Source of the DNA: Lachnospiraceae bacterium
GTDB lineage: Bacteria > Bacillota > Clostridia > Lachnospirales > Lachnospiraceae
Assembly (NCBI GenBank): GCA_009911035.1
Contig: QXWO01000051.1
Coordinates: 1 to 40,403 of the forward strand
Reading direction: 5' to 3'
Length of the DNA stretch: 40,403 bases
Under the pieces are notes generated by a model that saw only the letters and a program-made list of their open reading frames with translations, made no database searches and was not told the DNA's origin. Made by a program: the position numbers and the translations under genes. Positions 24,788-31,959 of the stretch are shown here, piece by piece. Within the stretch, counting starts at the first letter, position 1. Each line of letters opens with the position of its first letter.

Positions 24788-26341
24788 TCACCAGCCTCCG
24801 GTCCACGCCCGCGAATACGCTTTTGAATCTTCCGCAGAAAGCTGTTCAAGCCCTGTAACTCTCCCCTTGTCATCATACTTCACGACAACACCTGTATAAC
24901 CATTTTCCTCTCCTGCCTCTCTGGCATATACCCTTCCTGAAAATCCTGTCCCCCCTTCGATCCTGCCATCTGCAAAAAAGTAGACTGGCTCGCCAAAATA
25001 ATAAAGCTGGTAATCATCCGTCTCAAATCCCACGCTCAGGCCGTCGTCCTTAAATTCCTCCACAAGGTCTTTAACACTTATCTTCAGGCTTAAGGGCAGA
25101 CCGCCTGTCTCCAGCATCTCCCCCTCCTGTGCAGCCCATGCCATTTCCACCTCTGCACTGGCTGCCATTATGCTTTCCACATCTTCACTTACCACACTTG
25201 TTTCAGCAAACTCCTGCGAACCTACATTCACCTGATAAACGGCTGTATTTTCATCCTCCGCTGCCCCGGCCCACCCGGCAGCATCTTCTATCTTTTGTGC
25301 TGTCACAGAATATTCTGCCGCTGCGGCCCTTCCGGACTCCGATACATTGTAGGCCGCACTGGTAATAAAAACCGTAAGGGCGCTTGCCACTGCCGCCGCT
25401 GCCGCCAGCATCCCAATCAGCGTTGTCCTTTTAAAAGTCATGACCGCAACAATTCTCTCTTTCACGGCATTTTTGCCGAACCCCAGTCCGGTCGTAAACC
25501 CCGCACTCCTGCACTCTGCCAGAGACAGCAGCGCCCGGGCATACTCTTTCCTGCTGCTGCCTTCCCGCTTCACCACAGTCTCATCACATAAGAGTTCCAT
25601 GTCCCTGTTAAAAAGCAGGTACATTACCCACACAAGGGGATTGAACCAGTGAAGGCACAGGGCGCCGTGGGCAGCCAGCTTCTTTAGATTGTCATGGTTC
25701 ATAATGTGTACCAGTTCGTGGCGCAGACATAAACTTGTATTCTTTTCATTCATAAAAAAGATTCCCTTAGGAAAAACCACTGCCGGACGCAGCACTCCGT
25801 AAGTCACAGGCGTGGCAGTCCGGTCCGATATCTGGAATTTGACCCTGCGAAGCCTTTCCTGCTCCCTCTCTCCCAGCCGGGACAGGGCAAGCAGCCTCTT
25901 TCTCTCCGGCTCCGGCATGGGCAGCCCTTCCCTGAATAGCTGGCTGTCCCTGAAATAAAGGAATACGGAACCTGCGGCCATCACCATCGTCCCTGCCACA
26001 TAAATAACCACAAACACCGCCGTCTGGTTCTGACAGGCAGTTACAGCCAGCACATCTCCCTGGCTGTCATATGTCAAATCTGTCATCGCTTCCTGATTTG
26101 TCGTCTCGAAAACTTCTGTTTTCAGGCTGTATATCTGCCCATCCAAAGCTAAATGATCTGTTAAACTGCCAATGCCCGGAAGGGACAGGGATATGGAAAA
26201 AGGAAACAGCAGACGCAAAATCACAATTTCCCAGAGAATCACCATCACCTTCTTTGGAAGATGACGTATCAGCAGGGAACGAAAAACTACAATTCCCGCA
26301 ATCAGTATCCCTGCCGCCATGCTCATTTGTATCAGATTCAT
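24788..26341 (-). CDS. MecR1/BlaR1-type M56 metalloprotease sensor (upstream pair)
   Basis: A 517-residue membrane protein with N-terminal helices (about 8-22, 32-48, 107-130). The zinc-protease core has RHELVHIMNHDNLKKL (HELVH 208-212), LHWFNPLVW and DMELLCDETVV. A fourth hydrophobic segment lies near 309-332. The outside part of about 185 residues has an Ala/Glu-rich stretch and then a small beta-rich module (SLKISVKDLVEEFKDDGLS, YFGEPVYFFADGRIEGG). It has no SxxK/SxN/KTG set, so it is unlikely to be a beta-lactam sensor. GGAGG precedes the ATG, 29 bases after the repressor gene. It ends 63 bases before the -35 of the solute-binding operon. Confidence 0.88.
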   Translation of the reverse strand: MNLIQMSMAAGILIAGIVVFRSLLIRHLPKKVMVILWEIVILRLLFPFSISLSLPGIGSLTDHLALDGQIYSLKTEVFETTNQEAMTDLTYDSQGDVLAVTACQNQTAVFVVIYVAGTMVMAAGSVFLYFRDSQLFREGLPMPEPERKRLLALSRLGEREQERLRRVKFQISDRTATPVTYGVLRPAVVFPKGIFFMNEKNTSLCLRHELVHIMNHDNLKKLAAHGALCLHWFNPLVWVMYLLFNRDMELLCDETVVKREGSSRKEYARALLSLAECRSAGFTTGLGFGKNAVKERIVAVMTFKRTTLIGMLAAAAAVASALTVFITSAAYNVSESGRAAAAEYSVTAQKIEDAAGWAGAAEDENTAVYQVNVGSQEFAETSVVSEDVESIMAASAEVEMAWAAQEGEMLETGGLPLSLKISVKDLVEEFKDDGLSVGFETDDYQLYYFGEPVYFFADGRIEGGTGFSGRVYAREAGEENGYTGVVVKYDDKGRVTGLEQLSAEDSKAYSRAWTGGW

Positions 26342-26370
26342 TTTTCACCCTCCTTTTAAACACACCAGGC

Positions 26371-26724
26371 TTATTCCAATTCGTCAATCAGTTTCTTTAA
26401 CTGACCGACCTCCTGTTTTGACAACTTTTTCCCATCCAGAAATGCTGCAAAAAACTTCTCTCTGGAACCGTCAAACATCTTGTCGATCAGCTCCTCCGTC
26501 TCATAATCCTGTATCTCCTGCCGGGAAACCAGCGCACTACACACAAAGCCCGGTTCTTCCCGCTTTACTGCGCCCTTATCTACACACTTCTTGATTACCG
26601 TATATGTAGTGTTCCTGTTCCAGCCGGTTTCCTCCTTTAAGATTTTCACAATCTGCCCTGCCGGGATTTTCCCCTCACGCCAGAGCACCTCCATGATCTT
26701 ACGTTCCGAATCAAACAGCTTCAT
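26371..26724 (-). CDS. BlaI/MecI-family repressor (upstream pair)
   Basis: A 117-residue winged-helix repressor. The DNA-binding half has KIMEVLWREGKIPAGQIVK and the recognition helix GWNRNTTYTVIKKCVDK. The dimerisation half ends in KLSKQEVGQLKKLIDELE. It is clearly different in sequence from the downstream repressor at 18681, and the operators differ too. GACTAT-N4-ATAGTC dyads occur in its own promoter (26789-26831) and in that of the solute-binding operon, so both are probably its targets. AAGGAGAGG precedes the ATG. Confidence 0.93.
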   Translation of the reverse strand: MKLFDSERKIMEVLWREGKIPAGQIVKILKEETGWNRNTTYTVIKKCVDKGAVKREEPGFVCSALVSRQEIQDYETEELIDKMFDGSREKFFAAFLDGKKLSKQEVGQLKKLIDELE

Positions 26725-26788
26725 TTTCCTCTCCTTGTCAGTTCCATCCGAATCCGGCCCATAGGTACCGGATAATTGCCAGTATTAT

Positions 26789-26843
26789 GACTATTCTAAT
26801 AGTCCTTTATCATAAGACTATCACAGTAGTTGGATTTTGTCAA
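26789..26843 (-). promoter_or_regulatory. Promoter and two operators of the upstream blaI-like gene
   Basis: TTGACA lies at 26843-26838 on the minus strand. Six bases further is dyad A, GACTATCACAGTAGTT (26816-26831, imperfect). Eleven bases beyond is dyad B, GACTATTCTAATAGTC (26789-26804, perfect arms). The layout matches the solute-binding operon promoter, which indicates one repressor for both. Confidence 0.85.
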
Positions 26844-26910
26844 ATGATAAGCCACATAAGACACAGCATTTATGACAATTTAGTCATTTCTATTTTCCCC
26901 AAAATTTCCA

Positions 26911-26939
26911 TTGACAAAGCGCCCTATATGTTGTACGCT
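26911..26939 (+). promoter_or_regulatory. Candidate promoter of the SAM riboswitch-metK unit
   Basis: TTGACA (26911-26916) is perfect. At 17 bases the -10 is TACGCT, only three of six to consensus, so the assignment rests on position: it ends about 30 bases before the riboswitch. It is divergent from the blaI-like promoter 70 bases to the left. Confidence 0.45.
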
Positions 26940-26972
26940 ATCTACAGATATGAAAATTCAATATTGTGAAGA

Positions 26973-27140
26973 ATCTCTTATTCAGAGTGGTGGAGGTACA
27001 TAGGACCGGTGAAGCCACGGCAACCCCATTTTGGAAGGTGCCTACCTGAGCGAATAAGCAGCCTTACGGCGAATCGAACAATAAGAGGATTTGATTATCG
27101 GTTATCGGGTCCGCTTATTTACATAATGAGCGGATTTTTT
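26973..27140 (+). ncRNA. SAM-I (S-box) riboswitch in front of metK
   Basis: The conserved S-box core is visible: CTTATTCAGAG, then GGTGGAGG, then GAAGCCACGGCAACC, and a P4-like CCTTACGGCGAATC. P1 forms between 26973-26982 and AATAAGAGGAT (27080-27090). The 3' strand of P1 (27080-27089) can also pair with TCCGCTTATT (27110-27119), the 5' arm of the terminator, with one mismatch. This gives the usual switch: SAM bound keeps P1 and lets the terminator form, so metK is off when SAM is plentiful. Confidence 0.95.
27110..27140 (+). terminator. Riboswitch-controlled terminator
   Basis: Stem 27110-27118 pairs with 27126-27134 (one G-U pair, 7-base loop), followed by six T. It is the expression platform of the S-box. 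Confidence 0.92.
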
Positions 27141-27268
27141 ATGTGCAGGCCAGTGCAGCTTTGCAGGCGGATCTTCTGCCAAGCAGCGTACGGGCCGCGC
27201 GGGGGGCAGAGGAAATACTTCTTCCCTGCCTGGTCAGTTACTATTTAAAACAAACAGGAGGAAAAGAA

Positions 27269-28456
27269 ATGGAAAAACATTTATTTACTTCAGAATCAGT
27301 GACAGAAGGACATCCCGACAAGGTCTGTGATGCCATCTCCGACGCGATTCTGGACGCATGCATGGAAAAAGACCCCATGAGCCGTGTAGCATGTGAAACT
27401 GCTACCTGCACAGGATTCGTCCTTGTAACAGGGGAAATCACCACTAACGCTTACGTAGACATCCAGAAAGTGGTACGCGATACTGTCAAGGAAATCGGAT
27501 ACACCAAGTCCGAGTATGGGTTTGACGGCAATACCTGTGCTGTATTCGTAGCCATCGACGAACAGTCCGCAGACATCGCAATGGGCGTTGACAAAGCTTT
27601 GGAAGCAAAAGAAAACAAAATGTCCGACGCAGAAATCGAAGCAATCGGCGCAGGCGACCAGGGTATGATGTTCGGCTACGCAACCAATGAAACAGAAGAA
27701 TATATGCCTTATTCAATTGCCCTTGCGCACAAGCTGGCTCTCCAGCTCACCAAGGTCCGCAAAGACGGGACCCTTTCCTATTTAAGACCAGACGGCAAGA
27801 GCCAGGTTTCCGTAGAATACGATGAGGCAGGAAAGCCCATCCGTTTAGAGGCAGTTGTCCTTTCCACACAGCATGATGAAGATGTGACACAGGAACAGAT
27901 TCATAAAGATATCAAAAAATATGTATTTGACCCGATTCTTCCCAAGGAACTGCTGGATGAAAACACCAAATACTTTATCAACCCTACAGGACGTTTCGTG
28001 ATCGGCGGCCCTCACGGTGACGCAGGTCTTACAGGCCGCAAGATTATCGTAGACACCTACGGCGGATATGCACGCCACGGCGGCGGCGCTTTCTCCGGAA
28101 AGGACTGCACCAAGGTTGACAGAAGCGCTGCATACGCTGCACGTTATGTAGCTAAGAATATCGTAGGGGCAGGTCTTGCCGACAAATGTGAGATCCAGTT
28201 GTCCTACGCAATCGGCGTAGCACAGCCTACCTCCATTATGGTGGATACCTTCGGAACCGGCAAGCTTGACAACGAAAAACTGGTTGAGATCATCAGGGAA
28301 AACTTCGACTTACGTCCTGCAGGCATCATTAAAATGCTGGATTTACGCCGCCCCATTTATAAGCAGACGGCTGCATACGGACATTTCGGCCGCAACGACC
28401 TGGATCTGCCCTGGGAGAAACTTGACAAGGCAGATGTCCTTAAGAAATACTTATAA
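27269..28456 (+). CDS. metK: S-adenosylmethionine synthetase
   Basis: Makes SAM from methionine and ATP in the cytoplasm. The 395-residue protein has [17 protein letters not shown] at the start, [12 protein letters not shown] in the middle and [16 protein letters not shown] in the C-terminal half, with family length. I chose the ATG at 27269 because AGGAGG lies 7 bases upstream; longer in-frame starts would lie within 130 bases of the riboswitch terminator and break the family start. Codon use is strongly biased, as expected for a highly expressed gene. It is regulated by the S-box and followed by its own terminator. Confidence 0.97.
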   Translation: MEKHLFTSESVTEGHPDKVCDAISDAILDACMEKDPMSRVACETATCTGFVLVTGEITTNAYVDIQKVVRDTVKEIGYTKSEYGFDGNTCAVFVAIDEQSADIAMGVDKALEAKENKMSDAEIEAIGAGDQGMMFGYATNETEEYMPYSIALAHKLALQLTKVRKDGTLSYLRPDGKSQVSVEYDEAGKPIRLEAVVLSTQHDEDVTQEQIHKDIKKYVFDPILPKELLDENTKYFINPTGRFVIGGPHGDAGLTGRKIIVDTYGGYARHGGGAFSGKDCTKVDRSAAYAARYVAKNIVGAGLADKCEIQLSYAIGVAQPTSIMVDTFGTGKLDNEKLVEIIRENFDLRPAGIIKMLDLRRPIYKQTAAYGHFGRNDLDLPWEKLDKADVLKKYL

Positions 28457-28478
28457 AGCCCGCACCAGACATACCGAT

Positions 28479-28518
28479 AACAGCCGGAAACAGGATTCCC
28501 TGTCCCGGCTGTTGTTTT
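28479..28518 (+). terminator. Terminator of metK
   Basis: AACAGCCGG and CCGGCTGTT form a stem with an inner ACAGG/CCTGT pairing and ATTC loop, followed by GTTTTG. It starts 23 bases past the metK stop. Confidence 0.85.
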
Positions 28519-28690
28519 GTCAGTTTGGGCAGCCTGTCTCTGCCGCTCACGGAAATCATTTTTTGTACCCGGCTGCTTCTGCCACTTTTTTCAATTCTTC
28601 TGGTGTAAAAGTTTCTCAAATGTTCAATATCTGCATATCGGAACATCATACCTATTCACATTCATCCCGGATATTTCTCCATGAATCGTA

Positions 28691-28957
28691 TCAACATACA
28701 TGCCACCGTTCGCTGGAACGGATGGAATGTCCTAAATTCGATGCAAAGGCAATATCATTGTCATCATACTCAAGTTTATGACGCAAAACAAGAAAACCGA
28801 TTATCCTGCCATCACTTTCGCGCACAGACATGTACCACGTTATCTTACCCGACATCCCATCACAAAAATCAATCCAGTCGTGCACGTCATCATATTTTTC
28901 AAGATAGTCAAGCCGGGGATTCTTTCTGAACCGTATGTAATTCTCATGCGCGTGTCG
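28691..28957 (-). pseudogene. GNAT acetyltransferase fragment
   Basis: The frame reads ENYIRFRKNPRLDYLEKYDD, then ITWYMSVRESDGRIIGFLVLR and SNLGHSIRSSERWHVC before a stop. This matches the first half of a GNAT protein (RxxDGRIVG and GYxVRPSERR positions). The acetyl-CoA loop (RxxGYA) and the last strands are missing. The start is also lost: an upstream ATG (29040) is in another frame. I call it a relic broken at both ends. Confidence 0.6.
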
Positions 28958-29052
28958 GGAAATTCTTCCCGATATACGGCTCTGCCGACTGTTAACTTAA
29001 TGACATTGCCTTTTTCCAAGCGCTCTTTTTCTTCCGTCATTTTTTTATCTGT

Positions 29053-29166
29053 TTAACACTGTCCAATTTTTTGTAATAGTGCTTCACGTAAAATCTGTGA
29101 GAAATTTAATTCCAGTTTTTCTGCCTCCTCATTCAGCCATTCCGGTAATGTCACGTTTTTCCTCAC
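29053..29166 (-). pseudogene. HicB-like antitoxin C-terminal fragment
   Basis: A 37-residue frame reads VRKNVTLPEWLNEEAEKLE, then NFSQILREALLQKIG. It matches the C-terminal DNA-binding tail of HicB-type antitoxins (KxxTxPxWLNExAE, NFSQxLQEAL). A stop lies three codons upstream, so the pseudo-RNase H half is gone. No HicA-like toxin is adjacent. Confidence 0.55.
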
Positions 29167-29324
29167 CGATTTTTATTAAACATCTTCCTATATTCTAAGT
29201 GTTCTTTCTTATCGCTGTACATAGGTTCTGTGCATCCTTTTGTCCGTCCAGGTCCGGCGTACTGCCCGCCCATTCGTCCGCAATTTTTAAAAAAATAGTT
29301 TCCGTATCTGTAACTTTTGTTTCA

Positions 29325-29353
29325 TTGACAAGGATTCACATTAAATCTATAAT
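29325..29353 (+). promoter_or_regulatory. Consensus sigmaA promoter of the HD-GYP gene
   Basis: TTGACA (29325-29330), 17-base spacer, TATAAT (29348-29353): a perfect match to consensus, 41 bases before the start codon. It suggests steady, strong transcription unless a regulator acts. Confidence 0.93.
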
Positions 29354-29394
29354 AGATAAAAGGGTTTAAATTACCTATGTATGGGGGTATGTGT

Positions 29395-30471
29395 ATGAAA
29401 CGAGTCAAAACTTCTGAACTTGTTCCCGGCATGGTGACCGCTACGGATGTATTTAATTACAGCCAGCAGCTTATCCTGCCTAAAGGGATGATCTTAAATG
29501 ACAGGACAATTACCAAGCTTGCTTTTTATTCGATCATTTTTGTAAATGTCGAGGATCCGTCTGAAAATGACGCCTTAGAGGAGACGCCTTACGAGCCGTC
29601 TTACTACGAGCGTATCAGGACGTGCCCGGAATTCGTGCAGTTCCGTAAGGAATTTGAAACGGATGTGGCCAATTTCAAATCTGCCATGAATGATGTAGTA
29701 GAAAAAGGCGCCCCTCTGGATATCAGCAAGCTTATGAACTACACGCTGAATATTCTGGATGTTGATTCCACAAGCCCGAACGTGTTCGATATGCTTCACA
29801 TCATGCGCGAGTATGATGATTCCACTTATGTACATAGTATGAATGTAGCGTTGATCTGCAATGTTTTTGCAAGATGGCTCCACATGAGTGAAGAAGAAAT
29901 CCGTCTGGCCACCATCAGCGGCCTGCTTCATGATATCGGAAAAACACAGATTCCCGACGCCATCATCAAAAAGCCCGGAAAGCTCACTGATGATGAATAC
30001 AATATTGTCAAGACCCATCCCAGAGAAGGATACAGGCTGTTGCGGAATTCTCACCTCCATCCTTCCGTATTGAACGCTGTACTGATGCATCACGAACGGT
30101 GTGACGGCACCGGATATCCTTCCGGCCTTCAAAGAGATGAGATAGATACTTTTGGTAAAATGGTAGCTATTGCTGATGTGTATGATGCCATGACCAGCGC
30201 CCGGATCTACCGCGGCCCCTTATGTCCTTTCAAGGCCATTGCCCTTTTTGAGAGTGAGGGCCTGCAAAGATATGATACACGCTTTATCATGACATTCCTC
30301 GAAAATGTGGTTAACACCTATCTGCTCAACAAAGTCCGCCTGAATAACGGGGTTGTGGGCAAGATTATTTTTATCAACAGGGACAGATATTCCGCCCCTA
30401 CCGTCCAGACAGACCACGGATTCCTTGATTTAAGTCTTCACCCGGATATATCAATAGAAGCTCTGGTATAA
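29395..30471 (+). CDS. HD-GYP domain phosphodiesterase-like protein
   Basis: HD-GYP proteins hydrolyse cyclic di-GMP or related signals. The 358-residue protein has an N-terminal region (about 1-120) of the type often seen before this domain (SELVPGMVTATDVFN, LILPKGMILN). The HD-GYP domain has YVHSMNVALICNVFARW, LLHDIGKTQIPD (HD near 179-180), KTHPREGYRLL, HHERCDGTGYPSGL (near 232-245) and AIADVYDAMTSARIYRG. All metal-binding positions appear present. It has no GGDEF or receiver domain and no membrane segment. The ATG at 29395 has GGGGGT about 8 bases upstream. It is monocistronic: consensus promoter before, terminator over its stop. Confidence 0.93.
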   Translation: MKRVKTSELVPGMVTATDVFNYSQQLILPKGMILNDRTITKLAFYSIIFVNVEDPSENDALEETPYEPSYYERIRTCPEFVQFRKEFETDVANFKSAMNDVVEKGAPLDISKLMNYTLNILDVDSTSPNVFDMLHIMREYDDSTYVHSMNVALICNVFARWLHMSEEEIRLATISGLLHDIGKTQIPDAIIKKPGKLTDDEYNIVKTHPREGYRLLRNSHLHPSVLNAVLMHHERCDGTGYPSGLQRDEIDTFGKMVAIADVYDAMTSARIYRGPLCPFKAIALFESEGLQRYDTRFIMTFLENVVNTYLLNKVRLNNGVVGKIIFINRDRYSAPTVQTDHGFLDLSLHPDISIEALV

Positions 30472-30488
30472 ACCAGAGCTTCTTTTTT
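30457..30488 (+). terminator. Terminator of the HD-GYP gene
   Basis: GAAGCTCTGGT (30457-30467) pairs perfectly with ACCAGAGCTTC (30472-30482) around ATAA, followed by six T. The 5' arm lies in the last codons of the gene. Confidence 0.95.
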
Positions 30489-30529
30489 GTTATAATAAGC
30501 TGATTTGTCAAACAGGACAGCGTTTGTTT

Positions 30530-31822
30530 TTACCCCGTCTTTAACCGGAACCTTTGCAGTTCACGATCCGAGTTGACCTTTTCAATCTGTGCCCCAAGAC
30601 TCTGAAGCTTGATATGGAAATCTTCATAGCCTCTTTCAATAAACTTAATATCGTCAACAATTGTAGTGCCTTCCGCAGAAAGCCCTGCAATCACCAGAGC
30701 GGCTCCCGCGCGCAAATCCGGCGCACTGATGCTGGCTCCGGTATATCTGCTCACGCCGTCAATGATGGCCGTATTCCCTTCCACCTTAATACTGGCACCC
30801 ATTCTGGTCAGTTCATCCACATACTTGAAACGGTTTTCAAAAATGCTTTCCGTAACGATGCTGGTTCCCCGGGAGAGGCCTAAGGCCACTGTGATCTGGG
30901 GCTGCATGTCTGTTGGAAATCCCGGATAAGGCAGGGTCTTTACATGGGTATGGGTGAGGGGCTTCGCCGCCACTACCCGCACAGCATCGTCAGATTCTTC
31001 CACCTCACAGCCTATCTCATTAAGCTTGGCGCTGATAGACTCTAAATGCTTGGGAATCACATTTTTAACCGTCACATCGCCTTTTGTTACTGCCGCTGCG
31101 AACATAAAGGTACCTGCTTCGATCTGGTCCGGAATGATTGCATACTCTGTTCCATGAAGCCTCGGCACACCCTTGATCCTTATGACATCCGTACCGGCGC
31201 CTCTTACAACTGCGCCCATACTGTTTAAAAAATTGGCAACATCCACCACATGAGGCTCTTTGGCTGCATTTTCAATGATGGTCTGGCCCTCTGCCATAAC
31301 GGCCGCCATCATCACATCAATGGTGGCTCCTACCGTCACCACATCCATATAAATATGACTGCCCCGGAGCCGCTCCGCCTCGGCAATAATCAGGCCGTGC
31401 TCGATCCGCACGTCTGCCCCAAGGGCGCGGAACCCCTTGATATGCTGATCAATGGGACGCAGGCCGATATTGCAGCCGCCCGGAAGTGTTACCTGGGCTT
31501 TTTTATACTTTCCCAAAAGTGCTCCCAGCAGATAGTAGGAAGCACGGATCTTTTTAATAAAATCGTCTTCTATCACCAGGTCCATAATGGATTTCCCTGA
31601 TATTTTCACCGTATGTCTGTCAATCCTTTCCACAATGCCCCCGATGCTTTCAATAGCCTGCATCATCACATTGGTGTCCCGGACATCCGGCACGTTCTCT
31701 ATCAACACGGTTTCATCCGCCATAATGGAAGCTGCCAGGATTGCAAGGGCCGCATTCTTAGCGCCGCCTATCTCCACCTCTCCCACCAGCGGATTACCAC
31801 CTTTTATTGCATACTGTTCCAT
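30530..31822 (-). CDS. murA: UDP-N-acetylglucosamine 1-carboxyvinyltransferase
   Basis: First committed step of peptidoglycan synthesis: adds enolpyruvate from PEP to UDP-GlcNAc. The 430-residue protein begins EQYAIKGGNPLVGEVEIGGAKNA and carries LPGGCNIGLRPIDQHIKG, with the Cys (about 116) that fosfomycin attacks, so the enzyme should be sensitive. FPTDMQPQ and LRAGAALVIAGL are further family segments. Gram-positives often have two murA genes; which copy this is cannot be told. GAGG precedes the ATG. Its own extended -10 promoter lies about 100 bases upstream, just past the M23 peptidase gene. Confidence 0.96.
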   Translation of the reverse strand: MEQYAIKGGNPLVGEVEIGGAKNAALAILAASIMADETVLIENVPDVRDTNVMMQAIESIGGIVERIDRHTVKISGKSIMDLVIEDDFIKKIRASYYLLGALLGKYKKAQVTLPGGCNIGLRPIDQHIKGFRALGADVRIEHGLIIAEAERLRGSHIYMDVVTVGATIDVMMAAVMAEGQTIIENAAKEPHVVDVANFLNSMGAVVRGAGTDVIRIKGVPRLHGTEYAIIPDQIEAGTFMFAAAVTKGDVTVKNVIPKHLESISAKLNEIGCEVEESDDAVRVVAAKPLTHTHVKTLPYPGFPTDMQPQITVALGLSRGTSIVTESIFENRFKYVDELTRMGASIKVEGNTAIIDGVSRYTGASISAPDLRAGAALVIAGLSAEGTTIVDDIKFIERGYEDFHIKLQSLGAQIEKVNSDRELQRFRLKTG

Positions 31823-31922
31823 AGTATACCTCTATATGATCAAAATCAAATTGTCTTCGCACAATGCACTAATCTATATTATCAAAACTTAAAAGCTAAA
31901 TTTGTTTCACTCGCTAACGTCC

Positions 31923-31950
31923 ATTATAACATATTGTGACCATTTGTAAA
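31923..31950 (-). promoter_or_regulatory. murA promoter
   Basis: Minus strand: TTTACA (31950-31945), 16-base spacer, TATAAT (31928-31923) preceded by TGT, an extended -10. It starts just 10 bases past the M23 gene's stop. Confidence 0.75.
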
Positions 31951-31959
31951 CATCAAACA

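Larger units (their letters stand above)
28519..29324. other. Degenerate stretch between metK and the HD-GYP gene
   Basis: No intact gene is seen in about 800 bases. Minus-strand frames carry protein-like pieces interrupted by stops: a GNAT fragment, a HicB-like fragment and, near 28570-28630, a tail-like TPEELKKVAEAAGYKK that I cannot assign. The stretch looks like decayed accessory DNA. Confidence 0.6.

Noticed and set aside
16422-26724. Reading the two BlaI/BlaR pairs as beta-lactam resistance loci
   Set aside because: No beta-lactamase or penicillin-binding protein gene is adjacent, and neither sensor shows the acylation motifs of BlaR1/MecR1.
28840-29040. 66-codon minus-strand frame beginning MTEEKERLEKG
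   Set aside because: It overlaps the GNAT fragment in another frame. It may hold the broken start of that relic, but it is not an intact gene.
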